A stretch of DNA of 64,000 nucleotides from Ehretia macrophylla (lineage: Eukaryota > Streptophyta > Magnoliopsida > Boraginales > Ehretiaceae), in the NCBI GenBank assembly GCA_037974665.1, contig CM075773.1:46082080-46146079 (forward strand). The letters run 5' to 3'. Below the pieces are notes generated by a model. That model worked only from the letters and a program-made list of their open reading frames with translations, was not told the origin of the DNA and did no database searches. Every line of letters begins with the position of its first letter. The first letter of the stretch is position 1. The translations under genes and the position numbers were made by a program. Positions 11,101-21,469 of the stretch are shown piece by piece.

Positions 11101-12397
11101 TACCATTCGTACAGTTTTGTCTATTGCAGTGTCTCGAGGCTGGGTACTCAAGCAGCTTGATGTTAATAATGCCTTCTTACATGGGCATCTCACTGAGGCA
11201 GTCTTTATGTCTCAACCTCCTGGGTTTGAAGATGCTTCCAAGCCAACACATGTGTGTCGATTATTTAAGTCTCTCTATGGCCTGAAGCAGGCACCTAGAG
11301 CCTGGTTTCATGAACTTCAACGTTTCATTATTACTCTGGGTTTTGTGGCAACTCGATCCGATTCGTCGCTCTTTGTGCATTATACTCCTAATCACATCAC
11401 TTACATTCTTGTTTATGTTGATGATTTGGTCATTACAGGGTCATCTTCATCTTTCATTCATGCCACAATTGAAGCTCTCTCCAGAAAATTTTCTATTAAG
11501 AATCTTGGTTGCTTGTCATACTTCTTGGGTATTGAGGTTCTTCCTTGTGGTGCAGGCATGATGCTTTCTTAACAAAAATACATCCGAGATATCCTGCACC
11601 GATTCAATATGGCTGGTGCAAAGCCATCCCCAGTTCCGTTGAGTTCTACTACAAAGCTGACCCTTGGTCATGATGCAGTGATAGATAATGCAAGTTCATA
11701 TCGGAGTCTCATTGGCAGTCTGCACTATCTGTTGCTCACAAGACCAGATTTGGCATATGCTATTAACCGATTAGCTCAGTACATGCATGCTCCTAAATCT
11801 CAACATTGGATAGCGGCTAAGAAGCTTCTGCGCTATCTCAAGTTCACTATGCAGTTCGGCCTTGTCATCCACAAATCATTTTCTAATGATCTTACTACTT
11901 ATGTTGATGCCGATTGGGCCGGCAATAAAGATGATTACACTTCCACTTCAGCATATATTGTTTTCCTCGGTTCTACGCCTATATCGTGGTGTTCCAAAAA
12001 GCAGCGAACAGTTGCGCGCTCTTCGACTGAAGCGGAGTACCGCTCTGTGGCATCTGCTGCTGCGGAAATAACTTGGCTGACCAATTTACTTCGGGAGCTT
12101 CGTCTACCTGCAGTGGCTACTCCTACGCTTCTTTGTGATAATCTGGGTGCTACATTTCTTTGCTCTAATCCTGTCTTCCATTCGCGCATGAAGCATCTTG
12201 CTCTAGATTACCACTTTGTACGTGATAAGGTGGCTGACGGGTCTTTGCAAGTTCAACATGTGTCGTCTGCCAACCAGTTGGCTGATGCCTTAACTAAGCC
12301 ATTGTCCAGGTCGCATTTTGACGAACTTCGGTCCAAGATCGGTGTAGCCGATGGCTCCACCATCTTGCGGGGGCATAATACGAAGGAGTCCATCTGA
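8126..12397 (+). pseudogene. gag-pol polyprotein of inner copia, three in-frame stops
   Basis: One reading frame runs from the ATG at 8126 to the TGA at 12395-12397, interrupted only by stops at 8882-8884 (TAA), 10871-10873 (TGA) and 11570-11572 (TAA). Domains in order: gag (8126 on; NYYSWKTQFDALL, then LADELALVGSPVP); CCHC zinc knuckle (8993-9034, CQFCEKRGHTACQC); aspartic protease (LLDTGASHH, Asp at 9119); GAG-pre-integrase with H-H-C-C; integrase core with Asp at 9704, Asp at 9893 and Glu at 9995; RT with YVDD at 11414-11425; RNase H with DADWAG and STEAEY. The order protease-integrase-RT defines copia. The last codons lie inside the 3' LTR. The stops are all of a kind that single C-to-T or G-to-A changes produce, as in methylated DNA (inference). 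It cannot make full-length Pol. Confidence 0.95.
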
Positions 12398-12564
12398 TTC
12401 ATATCTCCTTTGACGATATCCTCTTATCCTATTGCTTAAGGGATAAACTATTGTAATCTTCATCCTTATCATTACTAACTCAATGTTGTATTATTGTATA
12501 TATACTGCCTACAGTGAAGTAATATAATTAAGCTTGCTTCTGCACATATTTGCTTTCTCTTATA
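12376..12564 (+). repeat. 3' LTR of inner copia element
   Basis: 189 bp, pairing with 7857-8045. It is followed directly by the GGATG target duplication and then by the resumed outer gag frame. Confidence 0.94.
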
Positions 12565-12569
12565 GGATG

Positions 12570-13952
12570 AAAGCTTTTTTGGATGAATTGTCATCATACA
12601 ATGATGCCGCCACCTGCACATGTGGAGGACTCAAGAAAATCTGCGAACGAGAAGAAAAAGACAAGGTGATGCAATTCTTAATGGGGTTGAATGATACCTA
12701 CTCCGCAGTCCGCAGACAAATCCTATTGATGCAGCCTCTTCCGGACACACGAAAGACGTATTCTCTTGTGCTTCAGCAAGAGAAACAAATGGAGGTTTCT
12801 CTCAATCACACCAATACAAGTTCATATGCCATGAAGGTGGCGTACAAGGAGGAATTTGCTTCCAATAACTCACAGTCCCAGAAGGAAAAGCTGCCACTTC
12901 ACTGCTCGCATTGTGACCAGGATTATCATACTATTGACAGATGCTACTATCTCCATGGCTTTCCACCTGGTCATAAGTTTCATGGAAAAAATGTGAAACC
13001 CCTAAACAAGCGAAGACCTGCTGCAAACCATGCTAAAGCTGATGTCGAAAACTCCAAAGGTCCCAACACAGGTCAAAATGATGGCCCAACATTCACCCAA
13101 GAAGAATACAATCAAATCATGGCAATGCTAAATAGGAACAATGGTAACCCACAACACCTTGCTAATGTCACAGGTATTATCACACACACCTCTAACATGT
13201 CACAAGTTGCCTCTCAGTCGACTCTATATTGGATCATTGATAGCGGGGCGACTGACCATATAGTGTCCACACCACACTTGCTTGACAAAGAAACACCATG
13301 TGTTTCAAATTCAGTACAAATGCCAACTGGTAGCCAAGCACATATAGACTCTATCGGTTCTGTCAAAGTCACTTCTAATATTACACTTGATGAAGTTCTC
13401 CATGTGTCAAAGTTTAAAGTCAATTTACTCTCAGTGAGCAAACTTACTCGCGCATTAGAATGTTTAGTGATATTCTTTTCGGATTTTTGTGTCATACAAG
13501 ACGTACGTATGAGGAGGATGATTGGTCTGGGCAAACAATTTAATGGGCTCTATTACTTGGCGTCGGACCAAAATCCTAAACTTGCCAACCAGGTCAGCTG
13601 CCACCCAAATCTTTGGCACCAAAGATTAGGACACCCTTCCCATGGTCCTTTACACGTGTTGACCAAGAATGTTCCAGCAACTATGTTTGATTCACATCAT
13701 GTTTGTGATATTTGTCCACTTACTAAACAAACTAGATTATCGTTTCACTTAAGTTCTATTTAATCTACTACACCTTTTGATTTAATTCATTGTGACATTT
13801 GGGGGCCTCATCAAGTCAATTCCCACTCCGGGGCTCGTTATTTTTTGACAATTGTTGATGATTTTAGTCGATACACTTGGATTCACCTTATACGTTTTAA
13901 ATCTAAAACACAAGAATTATTACGCTCTTTTGTCTCTTGGGTGCAAACATAA
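12570..13952 (+). pseudogene. outer copia: gag C-terminus, protease, integrase N-part
   Basis: The frame continues from gag at 7856. It shows KAFLDELSSYNDAATC, then FLMGLNDTYSAVRRQIL, a CCHC knuckle at 12903-12944 (CSHCDQDYHTIDRC), protease WIIDSGATDHIV (DSGA at 13239-13250), and GAG-pre-integrase LWHQRLGHPS with a CDIC pair. A TAA at 13761-13763 ends the long frame. The same frame then shows the integrase start (HCDIWGPHQ, then DDFSRYTW) until a stop near 13950. The inner element separates this part from its N-terminus. Confidence 0.9.
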
Positions 13953-16435
13953 TTTAATTGTACAATCAAAGCACTTCGTGCTGATAATGGCACTGAATTC
14001 ACTTCTATGCATCTGTTTTTTTGAAAGCAAGGGCATTTCTTTTCAAACTTCTTGTCCATCAACACCCCAACAAAATAGAGTTGTTGAACAGAAACATCGT
14101 CATCTTTTGAATGTGGGTCGAGCTTTGCGTTTTCAAGCAAATTTACCTTTAACATTTTGGGGGGATAGCATCCAAACTGCTTGTTATTTGATCAATCCTT
14201 TGCCCATGCCATTACTTGGCAAGATTTCTCCTTATGAATTATTGCATAATAAATCTCCTGATTATTCTCATCTTAAAGTTTTTGGTTGTTTGTATTATGC
14301 AACAAATTTGATGCCCATTTATAAGTTTGATCAACGTGCTCGACGATGCATTTTTGTTGGGTATCCCTTGGGTCAAAAAGGCTATCGTGTCTACGATCTT
14401 ACTACTCACAAATTTTTTACCACTCGTGATGTTGTATTTCACGAACACATTTTTCCGTATTCTACCAATCCACCCAATTACCAAGATGATACCCCTATCT
14501 TACCCTTACCATCCGCCCACCATGACAATCTCCCAGAGCCTTTACCAGATACACCAACCACCCCACAGCTCACGGCATCTCCTATTGTCCCTGACGATCC
14601 TTCCTCCATAAACCCTTCTACCACCACACATATTCTTACAATCATAAAAAATCCTTCGCCCCAACCCACAATTTTTCCACCACATCCACCACGTCAATTT
14701 GGTTGCATTACCAAGCCATCCGTTTGCCTACATGATTATCTTGTTTGTCATGCTCAAAATTTTGCTCCCGGCGCCTCATCCTCCACGTTCGGCACAAGGT
14801 ATCCTCTTTCTCACTATGTATCCTATGCACATCTTTCGTCATCTCATCGATCTTTTGCTTGCCAAATTTCTACCACTGTGGAACCTAACACCTTTGAAAG
14901 TGGCGAACTGCCATGGCTTCCGAGCTCCAAGCTCTTGATGAGAACCATACATGGACACTTACCACTCTACCACCTGGACATCTTCCAATCGGCTGCAAAT
15001 GGGTCTATAAAATAATGTATAATTTCGATGGCACCATCGAATGTTACAAGGCTCACCTCGTTACAAAAGGATTTATTCAACGAGAGGGTATTGATTACAA
15101 GGAGACCTTTGCCCCTGTTGCTAAGTTGATCACGGTGCGATGCCTCCTTGCCATCGCCTCTGTTCGTAATTGGTCCCTTTACCAAATGGACGTTCAAAAT
15201 GTCTTTCTTCATGGGGAATTATCTCAAGAGGGTCTTATGGAGGGAAGGGGAGGGGAAAGGCTTGGGCCTACCTATCCCGATAGCCACCTAGGCTTCGTTG
15301 ACAGGGGAAGTATAATGTATGTCGCCTCAACAAGTCCTTATATGGACTTAAACTAGCCTCTCACAGCTGGTTTCCCAAGTTTGCCAATGCCATTTGTCAA
15401 GCGGGCTATCGACAATGTAAGGCAGACTATTCCTTGTTTACTAAAGTGCATGGGAATTTGTTTACGGCGGTACTTATCTACGTTGATGACATGATTCTCA
15501 CATGAAATAATGATGATGCTATACTTGACTTCAAGCAATTTCTTCACAGCCATTTTCGAATAAAAGATCTTGGCAAGCTAAAGTATTTTCTCGGAGTGGA
15601 AGTTGCACGATCCGCATAAGGTATCTCTATTTCCCAATGAAAATACGTGTTGGATATTCTTGATGAAGCTGGATTACTTGGTGCGATGCCAGCCAAATTT
15701 CCCATGGAAGAGAATTTAAAATTATCCCCCATAGATGGAGAAATCCTCAAGAATGCTTCTCAATATAGAAGACTCGTTGGTAAGGTTATTTATCTCACCA
15801 TCACAAGGCCTGAGATTTCTTATGCAGTTCATGTCCTTAGCCAATATATGCAAGAACCGCAAAAACTACATCTTGAAGCGGTTCATTGCCTTCTATGATA
15901 TTTAAAAGGAGCACCTGGCCAAGGTCTTGTTTTCCCTTCACGAGGCAATACTGTCCTGAGAGGATACTGTGATGCAGACTGGGCTCGCTGCCCCATTACG
16001 AGGAAATCTGTCACTGGATATTGCATATTTCTTGGTAATTCACTTGTGTCATGGAAAAACAATAAACAATCTACTGTTTCGCGATCTTCAGCTAAAGCGG
16101 AGTATCATGCAATGGCTTCAGTCATATGTGAGCTCACTTGGATGAAATATTTACTTGCTGATCTTCGAGTTTACCATCTTAGACCAGCCAAGTTGTTTTG
16201 CGACAATCAAGCAGCCATCCATATAGCTGCAAATCTGGTATTTCACGAGTGCACCAAACATATAGAGATCGATTGTCATGTTGTGCGTGAAAAGATTCAA
16301 ACAAGGGTCATTGCAATAGCCTACGTTCCAACAAAACAACAACTTGTCGATATCTTCACAAAGCCATTGAGAGAAGCAATGTTTCGTTCCATCCTTAGCA
16401 AGCTAGGTGTAGCTGACATCCACACTCCAGCTTGA
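13953..16435 (+). pseudogene. outer copia: integrase C-part, RT and RNase H, decayed
   Basis: Integrase continues with RADNGTEFTSMH, a frameshift in a T7 run near 14020, then STPQQNRVVEQKHRH and the usual FGCLYY block (frame of 13852-15015). RT begins near 14913 ([33 protein letters not shown]), shifts frame at about 15230-15330 in a G-rich insertion, and resumes with YVDD at 15479-15490. Further stops occur around 15503, 15617, 15638 and 15896. RNase H follows to the stop at 16435 (GYCDADWA, then SSAKAEYHAM, where the usual catalytic-site TEAEY has lost its first Glu). Clearly inactive. Confidence 0.9.
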
Positions 16436-16442
16436 GGGGGAG
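16434..16442 (+). promoter_or_regulatory. polypurine tract of outer copia element
   Basis: GAGGGGGAG lies directly before the 3' LTR, the expected priming site for plus-strand DNA synthesis. Confidence 0.85.
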
Positions 16443-16684
16443 TATTAGAAGATCTCATCAATTAGTATATTTGACTTCCCTTAATCATGGGATCAGATTT
16501 CTGTAATTATGTAAATTAATGAAATCGTGATTGGTTATTTAACTAGAATAGATTTCCCTTCATACCTAGAATAGACTTCTTTGTATAGTATAAATGCTTG
16601 TAATATATTGCAGAGAAGATACACAAAAGAAAGAGAAGAAGTTTTCTATCCCAATTCTTCTTGCTGTCAATCCTAGATTTAACA
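16443..16684 (+). repeat. 3' LTR of outer copia element
   Basis: 242 bp, pairing with 7085-7322. It carries a 4-bp TAAT insertion relative to the 5' copy and about 10 substitutions. It is followed by the ATAAC target duplication. Confidence 0.93.
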
Positions 16685-16689
16685 ATAAC

Positions 16690-17228
16690 GAGACAAATAT
16701 TTGTTTAAATCAAGTCTATCATGCTAAAACTCTTTGCACCATATTTTTATGTTTTTTTTTTTACGTGAACATTCTACTGGCAGAGTTCGACCACTGAGTT
16801 TTCTAGCAAAGTCCAACCACCAGTTATTTCGATGAAGCCTAGTCAGTAGTTTTTTTGACTGAGCCCGATTACCAATTGATAAATTAACGGGTGTAGTAGT
16901 ACGCCTCAATACATGTACTAATTCAGTTAAGAGTTTGATATTGATTAATTACAGTTGGAGACCCTTGAATGCAACGGGTTTCCTACTAAACTCACGAGAG
17001 TAGAGCTACGGCTCACATGCAATCCAATAGCTCGTGAGCTACCCTGTAGTCCGATCATCTCCAACCCAAGACTCGTAGGTGAGCCACGCCACCAATACCA
17101 CCACGACGTGGATTATTAATGACAGATTCAAGTAGGATTTTCTCTGGAGATAAGCCATCATAGTGATAGCTTAGCTCGTTCATCCATCATGTTTGAATGA
17201 ATAACGATAAACTCAGGGTAGGAGTAGA
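16690..17228. other. intergenic, unrecognised, less AT-rich patch
   Basis: No gene or repeat is recognised. About 16950-17110 is less AT-rich than its surroundings, with repeated CTCGTGAG/CTCGTAGGTGAG phrases, but it has no open frame of note. Confidence 0.45.
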
Positions 17229-17455
17229 GGCAGATTCATATGGGGGACAGTGGGAGCTGCAGTCCCCCACTGAGTTAGAAAAACGTTAAAAATCTTGTGC
17301 ATTTTTCCAAAAAAAAAAAAATATATCTATGTATTTTTAGTTGAAAGAATTAATTAGCCCCAACTAAAAAATAAAATATTTATATCAATTAAAAATTATG
17401 GGTTTTAACCTCCACTAACAAAAATTCATGGATTAAATTTTTATTTTCTCTAATA
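17229..17455. repeat. MITE-like repeat, copy 1 of 4
   Basis: About 220 bp, starting GAGGCAGATTCAT and including GGGGGACAGTGGGAGC, TAGAAAAACGTTAAAAAT, GTATTTTTAGTT, TTAATTAGCCCC and CCTCCACTAACAAAAATTC. The same string of blocks recurs at 33510-33730, 20429-20640 and, weaker, 18030-18165. Ends of the 33.5-kb copy are imperfect inverted repeats (AGGGCGGGA vs AGGGGTGGA), which suggests a small non-autonomous DNA transposon. The superfamily is not certain. Confidence 0.6.
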
Positions 17456-18283
17456 AACCTTGGGGGGAGAATAGAGTATATATGAAAAAGCTTTCAACTA
17501 GATTACATCAGGGGGTTGGTTAATCTCAAAATTGAGTTACCTGTAATCGTAATTGTTTAGTATCACTTGTTACCAAAATAGTATCCAAAGCTCAACAGGT
17601 TCAAAAGCTATTGACCATAACTCCAACTGTTAAGTATCTAAAAATAGCAAATACTCGTACCAATGCCCATAATCGTTTACTTTGGAAAAAATGAAAATTT
17701 AGTTTATAGTAAAAACTAGCTTAAAAACAAAACTAAACTGCATAATTATTGAAAAAATACTATAGGTTTAGTCAGCATAGGATTAGAAGTGTAATTTTGG
17801 GTATTAATTTATTAGGCTAATATAAAATTATTTTTTTATATTTTGTCATTTCTAATTATATATAATATATGTGTCATGTCTTATATATGTAGACACACCC
17901 ACAAATACAATACGTATACATATATTTTTGGGTTTCATGTTTCAAAATTTTTAAACGTTTAATACCAAAATCTATCGGATTACCTATCAAGTGCTTTTCA
18001 TAAAAACCAACTATAGGGTAGATACTCATCAATTTCGTTACTGATCCAGAAAAACGTTAATAAATTGGTGTATTTTTTTAAAAATAAATATGCTCATATA
18101 GTTTAAAAATAATATGTTTTAACTCTCACTGAGAAGAATTCTTGAATACGCCCTATATCTAAAGATTGAAATTTTTCTATTTTTGTTTTCTCTGTAAAAC
18201 ATTTTACTGTTCACATCCACAAAACAAGAAGCATGAAGACATTTTGCTATTAAAAAAAAAAAGAAATATCGTGCCGTTCAAAC
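17456..18283. other. intergenic; 18030-18283 duplicates 20500-20770
   Basis: The first part is AT-rich without genes. From about 18030 the DNA parallels 20500-20770: both include TGAGAAGAATTC, GATTGAAATTTTTC, CACAAAACAAGAAGCATGAAG and GAAATATCGTGCC. A MITE relic at 18030-18165 is included in this duplication. Confidence 0.6.
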
Positions 18284-18900
18284 TTTTTTTTTTTTTTTTT
18301 TGTCATAGTGGAATTTCATTAAAATGAGAGAAAATACATTAGCCTACCCCAACAGTAGGTAAGTCTACTCCCAGCAGAAATACAATGATGAAGGAACATT
18401 TGATAACTAGTCAGACGAAAGTAGTTGTTGATGAGCCTGGTTAGCAATCCAATCGGAAGGAGCATTTGTCGTTCTTCTAATGAGGTTTGAGATTGATATC
18501 ATTCCTTCCTGAAAGCTCATGTCTAATGTCTTGGACAATTGAATCCACCTTCCAGTTGGTCTCCGAAGTGGAATGAGTGATTGCTTGGTAAACTTCTTGA
18601 CAATCTGTTTCAATAATCAGTTGCGAGGAAGAGAAGGATCCAGCCAGCTTAAAAGCATTAAGAAAGGCCAAGGCTTCAACTTGTTGAGGGAATTCACATC
18701 TTGTGAAAAAAACAAGCCCGTCAATGAGTGAACCAGAGTGGTTTCTGCAAAAAACTGCAATGCCAATAGTACCTGAGATCTTGTTGAAAGAGGCGTCGCA
18801 ATTAAGCTTGAATATGCCTCTGGGAGGTAGAGATCAGTGAGTAGGGATAGCTGGTGAACTCATGTTAAAATCTGGGAAGTGGAGATCAGTTCACTAAAAC
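18284..18900 (-). pseudogene. 5'-truncated LINE 3' end with RNase H-like domain
   Basis: On the minus strand the translation gives GIFKLNCDASFNKISG, VFFTRCEFPQQVEAL, AFLNAFKLAGSFSSSQLIIE and TDCQEVYQAITHS. This is the RVT_3 RNase H-like domain found at the end of plant LINEs and of some domesticated RNase H-like genes. A frameshift separates it from APSDWIANQAHQQ. A non-coding tail with AATGAAATTCCACTATGAC ends in an 18-base A run (T18 at 18284-18301). The flanks align with 20741-20820, which lacks the insert, so the retroposon boundaries are about 18284-18900. Confidence 0.8.
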
Positions 18901-20179
18901 AAAATAAGATCCAATCCAACTGGAAATTCAACATGAATGATCACAGGCCATTTGTATAGTTTTCCCTTTCGATTACATTCAAATGTTGTTGAAGCACCAA
19001 GGTAAAATGAAATGTGAGAGAATTCCAAGCAACCAATATTAGAATCATCCAAATCCCTTCCTCAAACAGATACAATCATCCAAAATTGTCATCCATTCAA
19101 TTGCATTTTCACACAGCATAAAATTTATGTAAAGCTTGATTTCCCTCATCTCCAGAAACTTGTGTATAGCTTTCTGCAAATAGTCATCTAATTTTTGCAT
19201 TTCACGGGGAGATGCAGTCATGGAGAAGTTAATTTGTAGGAAAGCAACTAAATTCATGGTAAACACTAACAGATGTAGCCATTGGCAATGGTACATACAA
19301 CTCATGTGTGCACAGGCACACCCTGAGTTCGAAATTCTTTTTTCTTTTTAGTGTTAAAGAAAAAAAAATATTTGGAGTCTTCATTAGACGGATGATCGGA
19401 TAGTATTTTTTATTTGATCGAGATTACATTTGGTCAACATGTACACAACTCAATTTTCTACAATCTGAATGACAGAGCTTTCTAAGACTGGTAATCCATT
19501 TCTTTTTGGTGATTTTCATCATTATTTAAATAAATTTATTCAAGTTAGATTTTAATCTATAAATTTTTATGTATTTCATAATTGTTTAATTTTGCTTTGA
19601 TGTTCAAGGATTCTTTGTTTAGTACTATAGTTGATTTTGATATATGACCATGATAGACGTTTGTCATTTTTTTGTAGAGTAAATTGCATTTATATTCCTT
19701 CTGAATTAAATCAAAGGGAGTCATGCTTTGAAAACTCAATTTGTGCTATAACGTGCTCAAATTAAGTATTGATTTACTTATAACATATTGTACTCTATCA
19801 TTATAAAAAAAAAACATGGATTTAGACATAAAACCAACAGTTTTTATTTATAATTTATATAAAAAAAATATCCATAAACGAAGACTTCCGATCCCTAGTT
19901 AGTGATACCAACACTACATAGTTCACCATGATCCTCGATACTTGGTTCAGTCAAGGATAATGATCTCGCTTGTCGCTTTGCTGAATTGACCTGCGGAAAG
20001 TGCCAAACACATTCCATATTTTTGCCTTCACTGAGAATCTCCTCCAAGTTCTGTAACATGTTTGTCAAGTCACTAATGAAGTTCTTGGGATTCAGGTCAC
20101 TTTCTAACCTATTGCAAAGTTCTTTTCGGTGGAAACCAATTGCAAAGTCGGTAAAGTTGAAGGTTTCGGCATTTCAGGT
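18901..20179. other. duplicated and unrecognised DNA, no gene supported
   Basis: 18905-18960 (CCAACTGGAAATTCAACATG, then GATCACAGGCCA) pairs with 20808-20836. A minus-strand frame of 86 codons at 19045-19305 (MSCMYHCQW..., with LDDYLQKAIHKFLEMREIK) has no family I recognise and no other gene signal. 20070-20160 weakly resembles 3420-3480 and 42700-42780. Confidence 0.4.
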
Positions 20180-20346
20180 TTTTCTTTTGCACATTGTGGA
20201 GTTTGCTATATAGGAGAATTATGGTTAAGATTGGTCGCCAATCACAACGGCAAGAAAGGCTCAGAAGAGAAACCTTAACCCACGACACTTGGGTCTTGCC
20301 GCAATTTGATGCATACCAAGTTGTTGATTCGCTTGTATATATAACT
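20180..20346 (+). pseudogene. 3' scrap of the small membrane-protein family (copy B)
   Basis: Translation in the frame of 20194 (MVKIGRQSQRQERLRR, then TWVLPQFDAYQVVDSL) matches the C-terminal tail of the copy at 34323-34943 (VKIGHQSQVQERLRRR, TWALSQNDAYPVDSLP). The membrane-spanning N-terminal two-thirds are absent upstream. About 20370-20400 (GCGGCAGATACTGCTTATG region) also matches DNA downstream of the 34-kb copy (GAGCAGATAATACTGC). The family has no name I know. Confidence 0.75.
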
Positions 20347-20428
20347 GCAACAAAAATAGAGACAATTTCTACTTTTTGAAGATCTAGACAGTGCGCGGCA
20401 GATACTGCTGCTTATGACATCTCATGTA

Positions 20429-20640
20429 TCTAAACAGAGGCAGATGTACGTTTGGACCAGTGTGGGCTGCAACTTTAACTGGTCCAGAAAAATATTTTAT
20501 GTATTATTTTTTAAAAAAATAAAAATATCTATGTCTTTCTATTTAAAAAAATTAATTAATATTTATTAAAATAATATACTTATATAGTTGAAAAATAAAG
20601 CAATCACTGAGAAGAATTCCTCAATATGCTCTTGTATCCA
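20429..20640. repeat. MITE-like repeat, copy 3 of 4
   Basis: Diverged copy of the repeat at 17229-17455: GAGGCAGATGTACG, CAGTGTGGGCTGC, CCAGAAAAATATTTT, AAAATATCTATG, and CACTGAGAAGAATTCCTC. It forms part of a block duplicated at 18030-18283. Confidence 0.5.
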
Positions 20641-21469
20641 GCGATTGAAATTTTTCCCTTTTGTTTTCTCTATCTTTTAGACCCCTGAAAACTTTTAATT
20701 GTTCATGTCCACAAAACAAGAAGCATGAAGACATTTTCCTATTAAAAAAAAAAAGAAATATCGTGCCATTCAAACATCTATAAAACAGAATAATTAAGCT
20801 CCTATCCAACTGGATATTCAACATGATGATCACAGGCCAGACTCGGTGAAAGAATGAAGAAGATTAGAACTGTAAGAGCTAACTAACACACGATGTGGTC
20901 CATGCTTATTTAGATGGTCCATTAATTTATTATGAAAATTTTTAATCGTGCTATAACATCTACCATAATATAATCAAAATATACAAAACTTAACTTGACA
21001 ACATTTGATGGAAAAGTGAGCCTTTTCCTATAGATTATATTTATGGGCAGATTCAGAAACTAACGGTCATTTCTGACTCAATTTGGATAATGCAATTTCA
21101 AGAGGAGTCGATTATTGGGCATTGGATACCTTGAAACTTGCAGAACGTGCAACGTTGTATTAGGGTTTGGTGAGCCAGCCCTTCCAGTTCGAAGATACTT
21201 GATTCCTCAATCAAAAGGGTTAAAGAAGGGATGGATGGAAGAACTTTCGAAAAAGGCAACACGTGGGTGGGACTCTTTCCTCTAAAAAGCTTAGTAAGAA
21301 GGAGCTGATTCACTAGCTACTCTTCAGCCTATGAATGCAAAAAAGAGCTGATTTCAAAACATACAATTCAATACTCATATATTGAAATTTCTTTTGGTGG
21401 AGAATAAATTAATTTTTCAATTAAAAAAACTTTAAAAATATACAAATTTTCAGAAAAAAATGTAAATAA
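20641..21469. other. duplicated downstream block, then intergenic DNA
   Basis: 20680-20960 corresponds to 18190-18970, 45290-45600 and 50780-50960. Shared phrases include ATTCAACATGATGATCACAGG, AAAGAATGAAGAA, and ACGATGTGGTCCATG. These segments lie downstream of family copies, so they were probably duplicated with the gene. 20961-21469 holds no recognised feature. The minus-strand frame at 21098-21313 has no homology that I see. Confidence 0.55.

Larger units (their letters stand above)
7852..12569 (+). mobile_element. inner Ty1/copia retrotransposon nested in outer gag
   Basis: The element is 7857-12564 (4708 bp), bracketed by the GGATG target duplication (7852-7856 and 12565-12569). Two 189-bp LTRs differ at only three positions by eye, so the insertion is recent compared with the outer element. 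Its termini read TA...TA instead of TG...CA. A purine-rich tract (GCGGGGGCA, 12367-12375) precedes the 3' LTR. The internal region is one gag-pol frame (8126-12397) with three stops. Gag and polymerase features suggest the Ale/Retrofit-like copia group, but I hold that loosely. Confidence 0.95.
7080..16689 (+). mobile_element. outer Ty1/copia LTR retrotransposon with target duplications
   Basis: The element spans 7085-16684, bracketed by the 5-bp duplication ATAAC (7080-7084 and 16685-16689). It has LTRs of 238 and 242 bp, a tRNA-iMet primer site after the 5' LTR, a polypurine tract (16434-16442), and copia domain order gag, protease, integrase, RT, RNase H. It is split by the inner element at 7857-12564. 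All coding parts are broken by frameshifts and stops, so it is dead. By eye the two LTRs differ at about 10 of 238 aligned positions plus one 4-bp indel, so it is older than the inner element. Confidence 0.95.

Noticed and set aside
19045-19305. 86-codon minus-strand frame as a candidate small gene
   Set aside because: No recognised homology, no paralogue in the window and ordinary intergenic composition.
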